A program made the position numbers and the translations under genes. A DNA stretch of 64,000 nt, from positions 213,908 through 277,907 of the forward strand of contig JAYRVH010000007.1 of the NCBI GenBank assembly GCA_041918615.1, written 5' to 3'. Every line of letters begins with the position of its first letter. Within the stretch, counting starts at the first letter, position 1. The notes under the pieces are model-generated. The model was not told the DNA's origin. It was given only the letters and a program-made list of their open reading frames with translations, and made no database searches. The stretch comes from JAEUJM01 sp041918615. Lineage in GTDB: Bacteria > Actinomycetota > Acidimicrobiia > Acidimicrobiales > DATDAH01. Positions 16,051 through 24,236 of the stretch are shown here, piece after piece.

Positions 16051-17595
16051 CTACTCCCACTCGATCGTGCCCGGCGGCTTCGAGGTGATGTCGTAGACGA
16101 CGCGGTTCACGCCCCGAACCTCGTTGATGATGCGGCTCGAGAAGCGCTCGAGCAGGTCGTGGGGCAGACGGGCCCAGTCGGCGGTCATGGCGTCTTCGCT
16201 CGTGACCGCCCGCACGATGATGGGGTAGGCGTAGGTGCGCTCGTCCCCCATCACCCCGACGCTGCGGATGTCGGGGAGCACCGCGAACGCCTGCCAGATC
16301 TCGCGTTCGAGCCCGGCGGCCTTCACCTCTTCGCGGACGATGGCGTCGGCGTGTTGCAGGATGGCGACCCGCTCGGGGGTGACCTCGCCGATGATGCGCA
16401 CGCCGAGGCCCGGGCCGGGGAAGGGCTGGCGCCAGACGATCTCGTCGGACAGGCCGAGCTCCCGGCCGACCTCGCGGACCTCGTCCTTGAAGAGGCTGCG
16501 CAGCGGCTCGACGAGCTCGAAGTCCATGTCTTCGGGGAGCCCGCCCACGTTGTGGTGGCTCTTGATGCGGGCGGCGTCGGGCGTGCCCGACTCGATGACG
16601 TCGGGGTAGAGCGTGCCCTGCACGAGGAAGCGGGCGTCGGACAGCCCGCCGGCCGCCTCTTCGAAGACCCGGATGAACAGCTCACCGATGGTCTTGCGCT
16701 TCTCCTCGGGATCGACGAGGCCGGCCAGCCGGTCGAAGAACCGGTCGGCGGCGTGGACGTGGACGAGCTCGATGCCCTGGCTGCGACGGAAGCTCTCGAC
16801 GACCTGGTCGCCCTCCCCCCGGCGCATGAGCCCGGTGTCGACGAACACGCAGGTGAGCTGGGCGCCCACGGCCTTGTGGACGAGGGCGGCGGCAACCGCC
16901 GAGTCGACCCCGCCCGACAACCCGCAGATCACCTTCTCGTCACCGACCTGCTCACGAATGGCCTCGACCGAGTGATCGATGATCGAGCGCATGGTCCAGG
17001 TGGGCGAGCAGCCGGCGCCCTCGTAGAGGAACCGCTCGAGGATGGCCTGGCCCTGGGGCGTGTGGCCCACCTCGGGGTGGAACTGCACGGCGAACACGCC
17101 GCGCTCGGCGTCCTCGAAGGCCGCCGCCGGCACGTCGGCGGTGCGGGCGGTCACCGTGAAGCCGTCGGGGGCAGCCACGATCGAGTCGAAGTGGCTCATC
17201 CACACCTGCTGGGTGGCCGGCGGGTAGTCGTGGATCAACAGGCCGGGGTTGACCACCTCGATCTCGGTGCGGCCGTATTCGCCCTTGCCGGTGCCGGCCA
17301 CCTCGCCGCCGAGTTGCAGCGCCACCAACTGCGCGCCGTAGCAGATGCCGAGCAGGGGGATGCCGAGGTCGTAGATCCCGCGATCGAGCCGAGGGGCACC
17401 CTCGACGTTCACCGAGGCGGGACCGCCCGACAAGATGATCGCCACCGGTGCCCGCTCGGCGACCTCGGCCGCGGTGATGGTGTGGGGAACGATCGCGCTG
17501 AAGACGTGCGCCTCACGCACGCGGCGGGCGATCAGTTGCGCGTACTGGGCACCGAAGTCGACGACCAGGACCGTGGCCGTGGCGTCCTCGCTCAG
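16051..17595 (-). CDS. guaA: GMP synthase (glutamine-hydrolysing)
   Basis: 514 residues; makes GMP from XMP, glutamine and ATP. The class I amidotransferase domain has GICYGAQL (Cys nucleophile) and FHPEVGHT (His-Glu); the PP-loop ATPase has GLSGGVDSAVAA; the dimerisation domain ends in KPPGTIEWE, the normal C-terminus. No ATG, GTG or TTG is available in frame near the N-terminus. CTG at 17595 gives M-SEDATATVLVVDFG and overlaps the guaB3 stop as CTGA, mirroring the ATGA/GTGA overlaps elsewhere, so a CTG start is likely. Confidence 0.95.
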   Translation of the reverse strand: MSEDATATVLVVDFGAQYAQLIARRVREAHVFSAIVPHTITAAEVAERAPVAIILSGGPASVNVEGAPRLDRGIYDLGIPLLGICYGAQLVALQLGGEVAGTGKGEYGRTEIEVVNPGLLIHDYPPATQQVWMSHFDSIVAAPDGFTVTARTADVPAAAFEDAERGVFAVQFHPEVGHTPQGQAILERFLYEGAGCSPTWTMRSIIDHSVEAIREQVGDEKVICGLSGGVDSAVAAALVHKAVGAQLTCVFVDTGLMRRGEGDQVVESFRRSQGIELVHVHAADRFFDRLAGLVDPEEKRKTIGELFIRVFEEAAGGLSDARFLVQGTLYPDVIESGTPDAARIKSHHNVGGLPEDMDFELVEPLRSLFKDEVREVGRELGLSDEIVWRQPFPGPGLGVRIIGEVTPERVAILQHADAIVREEVKAAGLEREIWQAFAVLPDIRSVGVMGDERTYAYPIIVRAVTSEDAMTADWARLPHDLLERFSSRIINEVRGVNRVVYDITSKPPGTIEWE

Positions 17596-18755
17596 TGACC
17601 CATCCCCACGCCCTGGGACTTCTGCAGCGACTTGCCCTCGGTCTGGAGGGCCGGGGCCACCATCACCTCGGCCTTCTGGAATGCCTTCACCGACTCGTAG
17701 CCACAGGTGGCCATCGAGGTGCGCAGGCCCCCGAAGAGGTTCATGCGGCCGTCGTTCTCGTGGGCCGGGCCGACCAGGATCTCCTCGAGGGTGCCCCGTG
17801 TGGCCGTCTGCACACGGGCACCACGGGGAAGGGTGGGATGGAAGGTGGCCATGCCCCAGTGGTAGCCGCGGCCCGGCGCTTCGCTTGCCGCGGCGAGGGG
17901 CGAGCCGATCATCACCGCGTCCGCACCGCACACGATGGCCTTGGCGATGTCGCCCCCGGTGCCCATGCCGCCATCGGCGATGACGTGGACATAGACGCCC
18001 GTCTCGTCGAGGTGCCGCATGCGGGCGGCCCTGGCGTCGGCGATGGCGGTGGCTTGGGGCACACCCAGCCCGAGCACCGCCCGGGTGGTGCAGGCGTGGC
18101 CGGGACCGACGCCCACGAGCACGCCGGCGGCGCCGGTGCGCATGAGGTGCAGGGCCGCCTGGTAGCTGGCGCAGCCACCGACGATGACGGGGATCTCGAG
18201 CTCGCGCACGAAGCGCTTGAGGTTGAGGGGCTCGGCCGTCTTCGACACGTGCTCGGCCGAGACCACGGTGCCCTGGATCACGAGCAGGTCGAGCTCGGCG
18301 TCGAGGATGGCCTTCGAGAACGCCTCGGTGCGCTGAGGGGTGACCGACGCACACGACACGACGCCGGCCTCTTTGATCTGGCGGATGCGCTGGCCGATCA
18401 GGTCGGGTTGGATGGGCGCGGAGTAGATGTCCTGCATGCGCAGCGTCGCCTTCTCGGGCGGCAGCTCGGCGATCTCGGCGAAGAGCGTGTCGGGATCCTC
18501 GTAGCGGGTCCAGAGGCCTTCGAGATTGAGGACCCCGACACCGCCCAGGCGCCCGATCTCGATGGCCGTGGCCGGGCTGATGACCCCGTCCATGGCCGAG
18601 CCCATGAGCGGCAGATCGAAGCGGAAGGCATCGATCTCCCACGAGATGTCGACGTCTTCGGGGTCACGGGTGCGGCGGCTCGGCACGATCGCGATGTCGT
18701 CGAAGCCGTAGGCCCGCCGCCCCGACTTGCCGATCCCGATCTCGATCTCAGCCAC
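17592..18755 (-). CDS. guaB3: GuaB3-type IMP dehydrogenase-family protein
   Basis: 387-residue TIM-barrel protein of the actinobacterial GuaB3 group. It has GSAMDGVISPATA, GVGPGHACTTR (the catalytic-loop Cys region) and VIADGGMGTGGDIAKA. CBS domains are absent, as is normal for this group. First gene of a two-gene purine operon with guaA, whose start overlaps its stop. Confidence 0.92.
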   Translation of the reverse strand: MAEIEIGIGKSGRRAYGFDDIAIVPSRRTRDPEDVDISWEIDAFRFDLPLMGSAMDGVISPATAIEIGRLGGVGVLNLEGLWTRYEDPDTLFAEIAELPPEKATLRMQDIYSAPIQPDLIGQRIRQIKEAGVVSCASVTPQRTEAFSKAILDAELDLLVIQGTVVSAEHVSKTAEPLNLKRFVRELEIPVIVGGCASYQAALHLMRTGAAGVLVGVGPGHACTTRAVLGLGVPQATAIADARAARMRHLDETGVYVHVIADGGMGTGGDIAKAIVCGADAVMIGSPLAAASEAPGRGYHWGMATFHPTLPRGARVQTATRGTLEEILVGPAHENDGRMNLFGGLRTSMATCGYESVKAFQKAEVMVAPALQTEGKSLQKSQGVGMGH

Positions 18756-18836
18756 GTCGGTTCACCTTTGCCTCGTCCCGTGTGAAGGTGGTCAGTCTAG
18801 CCAGCCTGATCGGTGGCAGGGACCGTCGCCACGGCG

Positions 18837-18876
18837 CCGACGAGGCTCAGCACCGACGAGGCTCAGCACCGACGAG
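18837..18876. repeat. 16-bp tandem repeat upstream of the SGNH hydrolase gene
   Basis: CCGACGAGGCTCAGCA occurs twice in a row followed by a half copy (CCGACGAG). It lies in the 285-bp divergent gap between guaB3 and the SGNH gene. Otherwise this gap shows no clear promoter; TTGACT at about 18965 lacks a partner -10. Confidence 0.8.
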
Positions 18877-19040
18877 CCTCCAGCCGGTCCTCCATCGTGG
18901 AACGGCTCGGTGGGGATGCGGTGGGTGAGGTAACGACGGCCCCTCCGATGGGCGACAATGACGACTTGACTCTTGTGCGAACCGCCGGCGAAGCCGCGTC
19001 CCATGCCGCTTGACGACGACATGGGCGCCTGACCCCCGGC

Positions 19041-20618
19041 GTGGGCACGACACCATGGGGTCGGATCGAGCGGAAGGCCCCGGCGCACCACGGGCCGCTG
19101 TTCGGGAAGCTCGCCCTCTTCGGCGCTGCCGCCGTCTGCTTGCTGCTCATCAGGAACGGGCATCTCTGGGCATCACTCGGCGTCGCCGCAACCGTGCTCG
19201 GCATCACCCAGGCGAGTCGACTGTCGCCGCGCCTCGCGGGTGAGGCCGAGTCCACTCTCGCCGGGTTCGCCCGGGCAACGTCGCACGCCGTCGGGGCCGG
19301 GCTGTCGTGGTTGCTGCTGTCGCTCGCCTACGTGCTCGTCTTCGTACCGCTGGCCGCCGTGACCGCCGTGTTCCGGCGGCGACCTCGGGAGGCTCGGCGT
19401 GACGGCTGGGTCCCACGGGTGCAGCCGGTGCCGCCGGGGTCGCGTCGACGGACCTTCGGCGCCGAACCGCTACGGGCACCCGCCGCTCGGACGTCGCTGC
19501 TGTTGAAGGTGATCGCCGTCGTCGTCTCCGTGGCCGTCATCGACGTCGCCGCTGGAGCGATCCTGGCGGGCTCAGGCGTCCTCCCCGGCACGCGGGGGGA
19601 GATCCGGACGTCGATCACCGAGGGGATCCAGGCGACGATGCGCGCGGCGCCTGTCGGTGCCGAGCCCTGGGCCAGCCAGTTCGGCCAGGATCTGGCGGCC
19701 TTCGAACTGCAGGAACCCACCTATGTGCCCTTCGTGCTCCGCGACTTCGGCGAGTTCCACGGTACCGACCTCAACACCACCGACGAGGAGCGGGTGTCGT
19801 ACCAGCCGACCTCGGGTGAGGGTGTCGAACCCCTGCACGTGGCCTTCCTGGGCGGTTCGGCGATGTTCGGGGTGGGCCAGCGTGACGGGCACACGATCCC
19901 ATCCGAGTTCGCCCGCATCGCAGAGGCGCGAGGCATCCCCCTCGACGTGCACAATTACGGGTTCCCGGGATGGGTGAGCTGGCAGGAGTTCCTGTACCTC
20001 GAGCGCCTCCTCGCCGCGGGACGGCGATACGACCTGATCGTTGTCTTCGACGGGTTCAACGACTTCCTCGTTCAGACGAACAAGATCTCGAGGGATCCGA
20101 CCCACTTCGGCGTGGGTGCGATCCAGGGGCTGCTCTCGGAGTTCCACCGAGAGCACGATGTCGAGCCGGGATTCCTCGACGGCGTGAACGAGTTGGTCAA
20201 GGCCTATCAGCGCAACAGTGCGATCGCCCGCTTCATCGACCACCTGGACGGAGATGCCACCGACCCGCCAGGAGTCGTCGCCGACGAAGCCGCCGACCCC
20301 GGGAGGCAGGCGGACGCCACCGTCGCGATCCACCGCCGCGCGCAGCGTCGCATCTCCGACCTGGCCGACGACGATGGAACCCCGGTGCACTTCTTCTGGC
20401 AACCCCAACGCGGTGGCTGGCCGACCAGGGTGACTTCGCGGCTGTCCCCGAACGTCTCGGACCTGTCCGACGTGTTCGCAGGGCGCGAGGACGACCTCTA
20501 CCTCGACGAGGTCCACACCAACGAGGAGGGCGCCCGCATCGTTGCCGAGGCGATGTGGGCCGAGCTCGGACCAGGCCTCGAGGACCAGAGCGGCTTCAGG
20601 ACCCGTGGAACTGCTTGA
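19041..20618 (+). CDS. Membrane-anchored SGNH/GDSL-type hydrolase
   Basis: 525 residues: two hydrophobic N-terminal segments (about 25-55 and 75-105), a basic linker, another hydrophobic segment (about 155-180), then an SGNH hydrolase domain. FLGGSAMFGVG (block I Ser), VVFDGFNDF (block III Asn) and DEVHTNEEGA (block V Asp-His) are visible. Such proteins are often esterases or acyltransferases acting on envelope polymers; the substrate here is unknown. The 3' end overlaps the convergent gene at 20596 by 23 bp. Confidence 0.78.
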   Translation: MGTTPWGRIERKAPAHHGPLFGKLALFGAAAVCLLLIRNGHLWASLGVAATVLGITQASRLSPRLAGEAESTLAGFARATSHAVGAGLSWLLLSLAYVLVFVPLAAVTAVFRRRPREARRDGWVPRVQPVPPGSRRRTFGAEPLRAPAARTSLLLKVIAVVVSVAVIDVAAGAILAGSGVLPGTRGEIRTSITEGIQATMRAAPVGAEPWASQFGQDLAAFELQEPTYVPFVLRDFGEFHGTDLNTTDEERVSYQPTSGEGVEPLHVAFLGGSAMFGVGQRDGHTIPSEFARIAEARGIPLDVHNYGFPGWVSWQEFLYLERLLAAGRRYDLIVVFDGFNDFLVQTNKISRDPTHFGVGAIQGLLSEFHREHDVEPGFLDGVNELVKAYQRNSAIARFIDHLDGDATDPPGVVADEAADPGRQADATVAIHRRAQRRISDLADDDGTPVHFFWQPQRGGWPTRVTSRLSPNVSDLSDVFAGREDDLYLDEVHTNEEGARIVAEAMWAELGPGLEDQSGFRTRGTA

Positions 20619-20991
20619 GGATCTGCTTGGCCACGGCCACGTTCATCTCGTAGATGGCATCGCGGCCCGTGTCGCGGACCTCTTTGACCACCCCGCCACC
20701 GGTGGCGTCCTCGATCGCACCGACGCCGGTGACCAACGCGTTCTTGGTGGCGTCGGTGGCCTTGTAGCCCATGCCGGTGAGCCGCTGGAAGACCTCGTTC
20801 TGGGCGATCCGGCCGGGCGCGGCCGAGGCGATGATGCGCAACGCGTCCTTGGTGAGGTCGGCACCCTGGGCGATCGCCTCGGCGGGCGAGAGCTGGCCTT
20901 CGGGCTCGGCCTCGACCGTGGCCAGCCATTCCTGCACCTGTTTCACCACATGGGCGTGGTCCTCGCCCTCGAAGGTCACCGTCACCGACAT
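20596..20991 (-). CDS. Conserved-looking protein of unknown function
   Basis: 131 residues, soluble, no signal peptide. The middle has a Gly/Ala-rich helix pattern (NEVFQRLTGMGYKATDATKNAL, interrupted here only by family-neutral residues) and the C-terminus ends KQILKQFHGS. I do not recognise the family. Codon use matches the neighbours and the frame is well kept, so it is probably a real gene. Confidence 0.6.
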   Translation of the reverse strand: MSVTVTFEGEDHAHVVKQVQEWLATVEAEPEGQLSPAEAIAQGADLTKDALRIIASAAPGRIAQNEVFQRLTGMGYKATDATKNALVTGVGAIEDATGGGVVKEVRDTGRDAIYEMNVAVAKQILKQFHGS

Positions 20992-21023
20992 GACGTCACG
21001 GTAGCTTCCCCCTGGCTCTTCAC

Positions 21024-22499
21024 TCAGCGCGCATCGTGATCGTCATGGCTCGCTCGTCCCTCGCTCCCCGCTCCGAAGGCCGCAGCGAGGTCGGTCAACG
21101 CATCCCAGGCGGCCTCGACGTGGCGGCGCTCGGTCTGTGTCTGGCCGATCGACATGCGCAGGGTGAGCTTGTCGTCGACGCGGGTGTGGGTGAGGTACAG
21201 CGCGCCCGACGCGTTGAGGGAGTCGATGAGGTGCTGGTTCACCTGGTCACCCCCGACATGTCGGAAGCACACCAGGTTGAGGGGCACGGGCGCGGCCAGC
21301 TCGAACCGTTCGTCGGCCTCGACCCAGGTCGCGAACTCGTGGGCGAGCGCCACGTGCTGTCGGACATGGAACCGGAGGCCCGCCGCGCCGTAGTGGCGGA
21401 TGACCATCCAGAGCTTCAGGGCCCGGAAGCGGCGACCGAGCGGGACCTGCCAGTCGCGGTAGTCGATCACGGTGCCGGCGTCGGACGCGGCGTTGCGCAG
21501 ATATTCGGGCAGGATCGACAGCGCGCCCGTGAGCGCGTCACGGTCGGCCACGTAGAAGCAGTCGCAGTCGAAGTTCGTGAACAGCCACTTGTGGGGGTTG
21601 AAGGCGTAGCTGTCGGCCCGTTCGAGCCCGTCGTTGACGAACCGGAGCTCCGGAACGACGGCCGCCGACCCGCTCATGGCCGCGTCGACGTGCAGCCACA
21701 GCCCGTGGGCCTCGCACACCGAGGCGATGGCGGGGACGGGGTCGACCGCGTTGGTCGAGGTGGTGCCGACCGTGGCGCACACGAAGAACGGCCGCAGACC
21801 GGCAGCGAGGTCGGCCTTGACCGCTCCGGCCAGAGCGTCGGGCCGCATCGCGAGCTCGTCGTCCACGTCGACGAGCCGGAGCTGGTGGGACGCCAGGCCC
21901 GCGACCCGGGCGCCCTTCTCCACCGACGAGTGGGCCTGGGTCGACGTGTAGGCCACCAGACCGGGAAGATCGTTGTCGGGCGCCACGCGGTGCCGGGCCG
22001 CCAGCAGCGCACACAGGGTGGCGCTCGACGCCGAGTCCTGGATCACGCCTCCCCCTCGCCCGGTGGACCGGAGCCGATCGGGGAGCCCGAGCAGGTCGAT
22101 CATCCAGTCGAGCACGTGGGTCTCGAGCTCGGTGCACGCTGGGCTCGTGGCCCACAGCATGCCCTGCACCCCCAAGCCGGCAGAGAGGAGCTCACCCAGG
22201 ATCGAGGGTCCCGACGAGTTCGCCGGGAAGTAGGCAAAGAAGTTGGGCGACTGCCAGTGGGTGACACCCGGCAGGATGACGCGGTCGAGATCGGCCATCA
22301 CCGCCTCGAACGGCTCGGGGTGCTCGGGCGGGCGCCCCGGCAACTGGGCGCGGACGTCGCCCGGCGCCACCTGCGACAGCACCGGGTAGCGCTCCACCTG
22401 CTCGAGGTACCGGGCGATCCACTCGACCACCTCGGCGCCCCGCTCACGGAACTCGTCGGGCGTCATGTGGAAGCTGTCGGCGGGATGGTCGGGCGTCAC
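21024..22499 (-). CDS. Group II PLP-dependent (aromatic-amino-acid type) decarboxylase
   Basis: 491-residue fold-type I enzyme. FNPHKWLF holds the PLP lysine, HVDAAMSGSA the pyridine-ring Asp, and SPNFFAYFP plus QDSASSATL match the AADC/tyrosine decarboxylase family. The GTG at 22499 overlaps the Nudix gene stop (GTGA); an in-frame ATG at 22466 is the alternative. The substrate (Tyr, Trp, Phe or DOPA) cannot be told from sequence. Confidence 0.85.
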   Translation of the reverse strand: MTPDHPADSFHMTPDEFRERGAEVVEWIARYLEQVERYPVLSQVAPGDVRAQLPGRPPEHPEPFEAVMADLDRVILPGVTHWQSPNFFAYFPANSSGPSILGELLSAGLGVQGMLWATSPACTELETHVLDWMIDLLGLPDRLRSTGRGGGVIQDSASSATLCALLAARHRVAPDNDLPGLVAYTSTQAHSSVEKGARVAGLASHQLRLVDVDDELAMRPDALAGAVKADLAAGLRPFFVCATVGTTSTNAVDPVPAIASVCEAHGLWLHVDAAMSGSAAVVPELRFVNDGLERADSYAFNPHKWLFTNFDCDCFYVADRDALTGALSILPEYLRNAASDAGTVIDYRDWQVPLGRRFRALKLWMVIRHYGAAGLRFHVRQHVALAHEFATWVEADERFELAAPVPLNLVCFRHVGGDQVNQHLIDSLNASGALYLTHTRVDDKLTLRMSIGQTQTERRHVEAAWDALTDLAAAFGAGSEGRASHDDHDAR

Positions 22500-23173
22500 C
22501 GACCCGTCCCCGTCGCGAGCGACAGCAGTTGGTGCAGGATCCGGGCCGTGGCGCCCCAGATGGTGTCACCCACGATCTCGAAGAAGTAGAGGGGGTGATA
22601 CCCCTCGGCGAACCGCCACTGCTCCTCACGGAACGCGTCGTCGTGGAGCAACTCGGCCAGCGGCACGTGCAGGATGGCCTCCACCTCGGCCTCGTGGGCC
22701 ACGAGATCGGGCCGCTTGGCCAGGAGGCCCACGTAGGGCACGATCAACGAGTGGCTGGAGAACGTGGCCAAGGGGTCGAGGTCGCCCACGATCTCGACCT
22801 CGTCGGGCGCCAGGCCCGTCTCCTCCTCTGACTCCCGGAGGGCCGCCTCGAGGGGGGTCTCGCCCGGCTCCTGTCGCCCGCCCGGGAAGCTGACCTCACC
22901 CTTGTGCGAGCGCAGGTGCCGGGCCCGGCGGGTCATCACGACCACACCCCCGTCCCCGTCGTCATAGATCGGGATCAGCACCGCCGAGGGTCGCGCTCCC
23001 GGCGGCGCGCCGCCCGCGATGGGCGTGGGCGCTCCCAGCCGGCGGACCGAACGGGCGACATCGGCGGCGGTCACCCGGCGATGCTCCGGCGAGAGGGAGG
23101 CCCAGGGCGGCGGTCCCCCGGGTCGCGCGTCGGCCGGCCTCGGGATCTCCTGGGCCCCACCGCGCACCGCCAT
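22496..23173 (-). CDS. Nudix hydrolase, CoA pyrophosphatase type
   Basis: 225 residues. The Nudix box runs from GGRQEPGETPLEAALRE through SEEETGL, and just before it RRARHLRSHKGEVSFPGG matches the UPF0035 motif specific to CoA diphosphatases (NUDT7/YeaB-like). The N-terminal 60 residues are variable. Lies between a 51-residue protein gene (5 bp upstream) and the decarboxylase gene (4-nt overlap). Confidence 0.85.
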   Translation of the reverse strand: MAVRGGAQEIPRPADARPGGPPPWASLSPEHRRVTAADVARSVRRLGAPTPIAGGAPPGARPSAVLIPIYDDGDGGVVVMTRRARHLRSHKGEVSFPGGRQEPGETPLEAALRESEEETGLAPDEVEIVGDLDPLATFSSHSLIVPYVGLLAKRPDLVAHEAEVEAILHVPLAELLHDDAFREEQWRFAEGYHPLYFFEIVGDTIWGATARILHQLLSLATGTGR

Positions 23174-23178
23174 CGGGA

Positions 23179-23334
23179 TCAGGGAGCGGGGGGAGCGACC
23201 ATGGCCTCGAGGAGCTCACGGAGCCCGCCGGTCTTGAGGTTCTTCATGATCGTCCCGGGGGTGGTGTCGCCCTTCTCCCATTCCATCCAGTACGCCAGCA
23301 GCTTGGCCGGATCGGGAGGGGGACGCTCTTCCAT
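23179..23334 (-). CDS. Small conserved acidic-N-terminus protein
   Basis: 51 residues starting MEERPPPDPAKLLAYW with a C-terminal Leu/Ala helix. The start is 5 bp-spaced to the Nudix gene, giving a three-gene operon. The pattern (short, Trp-containing, GxxGxL) looks like the small uncharacterised proteins found beside Nudix genes in actinobacteria, but that link is from memory and unverified. Confidence 0.6.
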   Translation of the reverse strand: MEERPPPDPAKLLAYWMEWEKGDTTPGTIMKNLKTGGLRELLEAMVAPPAP

Positions 23335-23519
23335 GAGCGTGATCGTACCGGTGCGTGCCACCAACGACGGTGTGCGAGATCGGCCGACCGCCGAGCGACG
23401 CACCGGAGGCAACGACCTTCCCGTGGGTAGGAGCGCTGCGGTTCGGCCAGTGGTGAGCGGAGCGGCCTTCCCGTCACCCGCGGTCAACGGCCCCTTCGTC
23501 CCCGGTGCAGAACGCGCGG

Positions 23520-23900
23520 TCAGTCCTCCAGGCGGGCCTTGAGGGCGCCGAGCGCGCCCTGATAGATGTCGCGGAAGAAGGCGGCGCCCTCGGGCGCCAC
23601 CGAGACCTCCCAGGTGACCCGTGAGCCGTCGCCGGCGGCGTGCACGGTCTGGGTGGCCTGGTGCGACTCCACCGGCACCGGTCCGTCGACGATCGAGTAG
23701 GCGATCGACATGGCTGCGTCGTCGCGCGACACCAACTGCTCCTTGATCTCCATGCCGCTCATCGAGATGGTGCGCACGTCGCCGTCGACGGTCACCGACT
23801 CGATGCCCGGCATCCAGGCGATCCCCCCGAAGTCCCCCACCAGTGCCCAGGTGTCCGCCGGCGAAGCGGCGATCTCGATCTCTGCGGTCTCAGTCTCCAT
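23520..23900 (-). CDS. SRPBCC/START-like small-ligand-binding protein
   Basis: 126-residue protein beginning with an EIEIAASPADTWALVGDFGGIAWMPG segment (split by no gaps), the typical SRPBCC N-terminal strand-helix, and ending with a long helix after SRVTWEVSV. These proteins form a helix-grip pocket for hydrophobic ligands (polyketide cyclase/dehydrase superfamily). The ligand is unknown. It stands alone between gaps on both sides. Confidence 0.8.
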   Translation of the reverse strand: METETAEIEIAASPADTWALVGDFGGIAWMPGIESVTVDGDVRTISMSGMEIKEQLVSRDDAAMSIAYSIVDGPVPVESHQATQTVHAAGDGSRVTWEVSVAPEGAAFFRDIYQGALGALKARLED

Positions 23901-24044
23901 TCCCCGAACCTAGACCGCGGTCAGCAGGGGGGCGACCTGTTCTCTGAAAGCGCAACCACCGCACAGGGGGTTCCGCGTGCAGAGAACGACCGAGGCCGGC
24001 GTCGCCGGCATCGCCCTGGCCGTCGCCAACCACCGGTGAAACGC

Positions 24045-24079
24045 AAGAGAGCGCCGGCCCGAAGGGCCGACGCTCTCTT
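24045..24079. terminator. Hairpin in the groEL-SRPBCC gap
   Basis: AAGAGAGCG pairs with CGCTCTCTT and an inner CGGCCC/GGGCCG stem closes on GAA. It lies in the 336-bp gap (23901-24236) between SRPBCC and groEL, which otherwise holds only the structured element at 24121-24211; I see no gene there. Confidence 0.6.
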
Positions 24080-24120
24080 CCTGCTACAGGATGGGATGGG
24101 GTGTCGTGCTGGTGGTGCGA

Positions 24121-24211
24121 GCACCGGGGGGTGGCGCCGATCCGGAGGGTCCGGAACGCCCCGTTCTCTGGGCGTTCCGGATACCGGATCGGTGACAGGA
24201 CCCGCCGGTGC
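24121..24211 (-). repeat. Structured palindromic 3' element after groEL
   Basis: 91-bp imperfect palindrome 25 bp beyond the groEL stop. Stems: GCACCGG/CCGGTGC, CGATCCGG/CCGGATCG and CCGGAACGCCC/GGGCGTTCCGG. Internal loops GGTGGCGC, AGGGT, ATA and GACAGGACCC match those of the element after guaA although the stems differ, which is compensatory change between two copies. Confidence 0.72.
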
Positions 24212-24236
24212 GGTCACACGCGAGACACCCCAGGGC

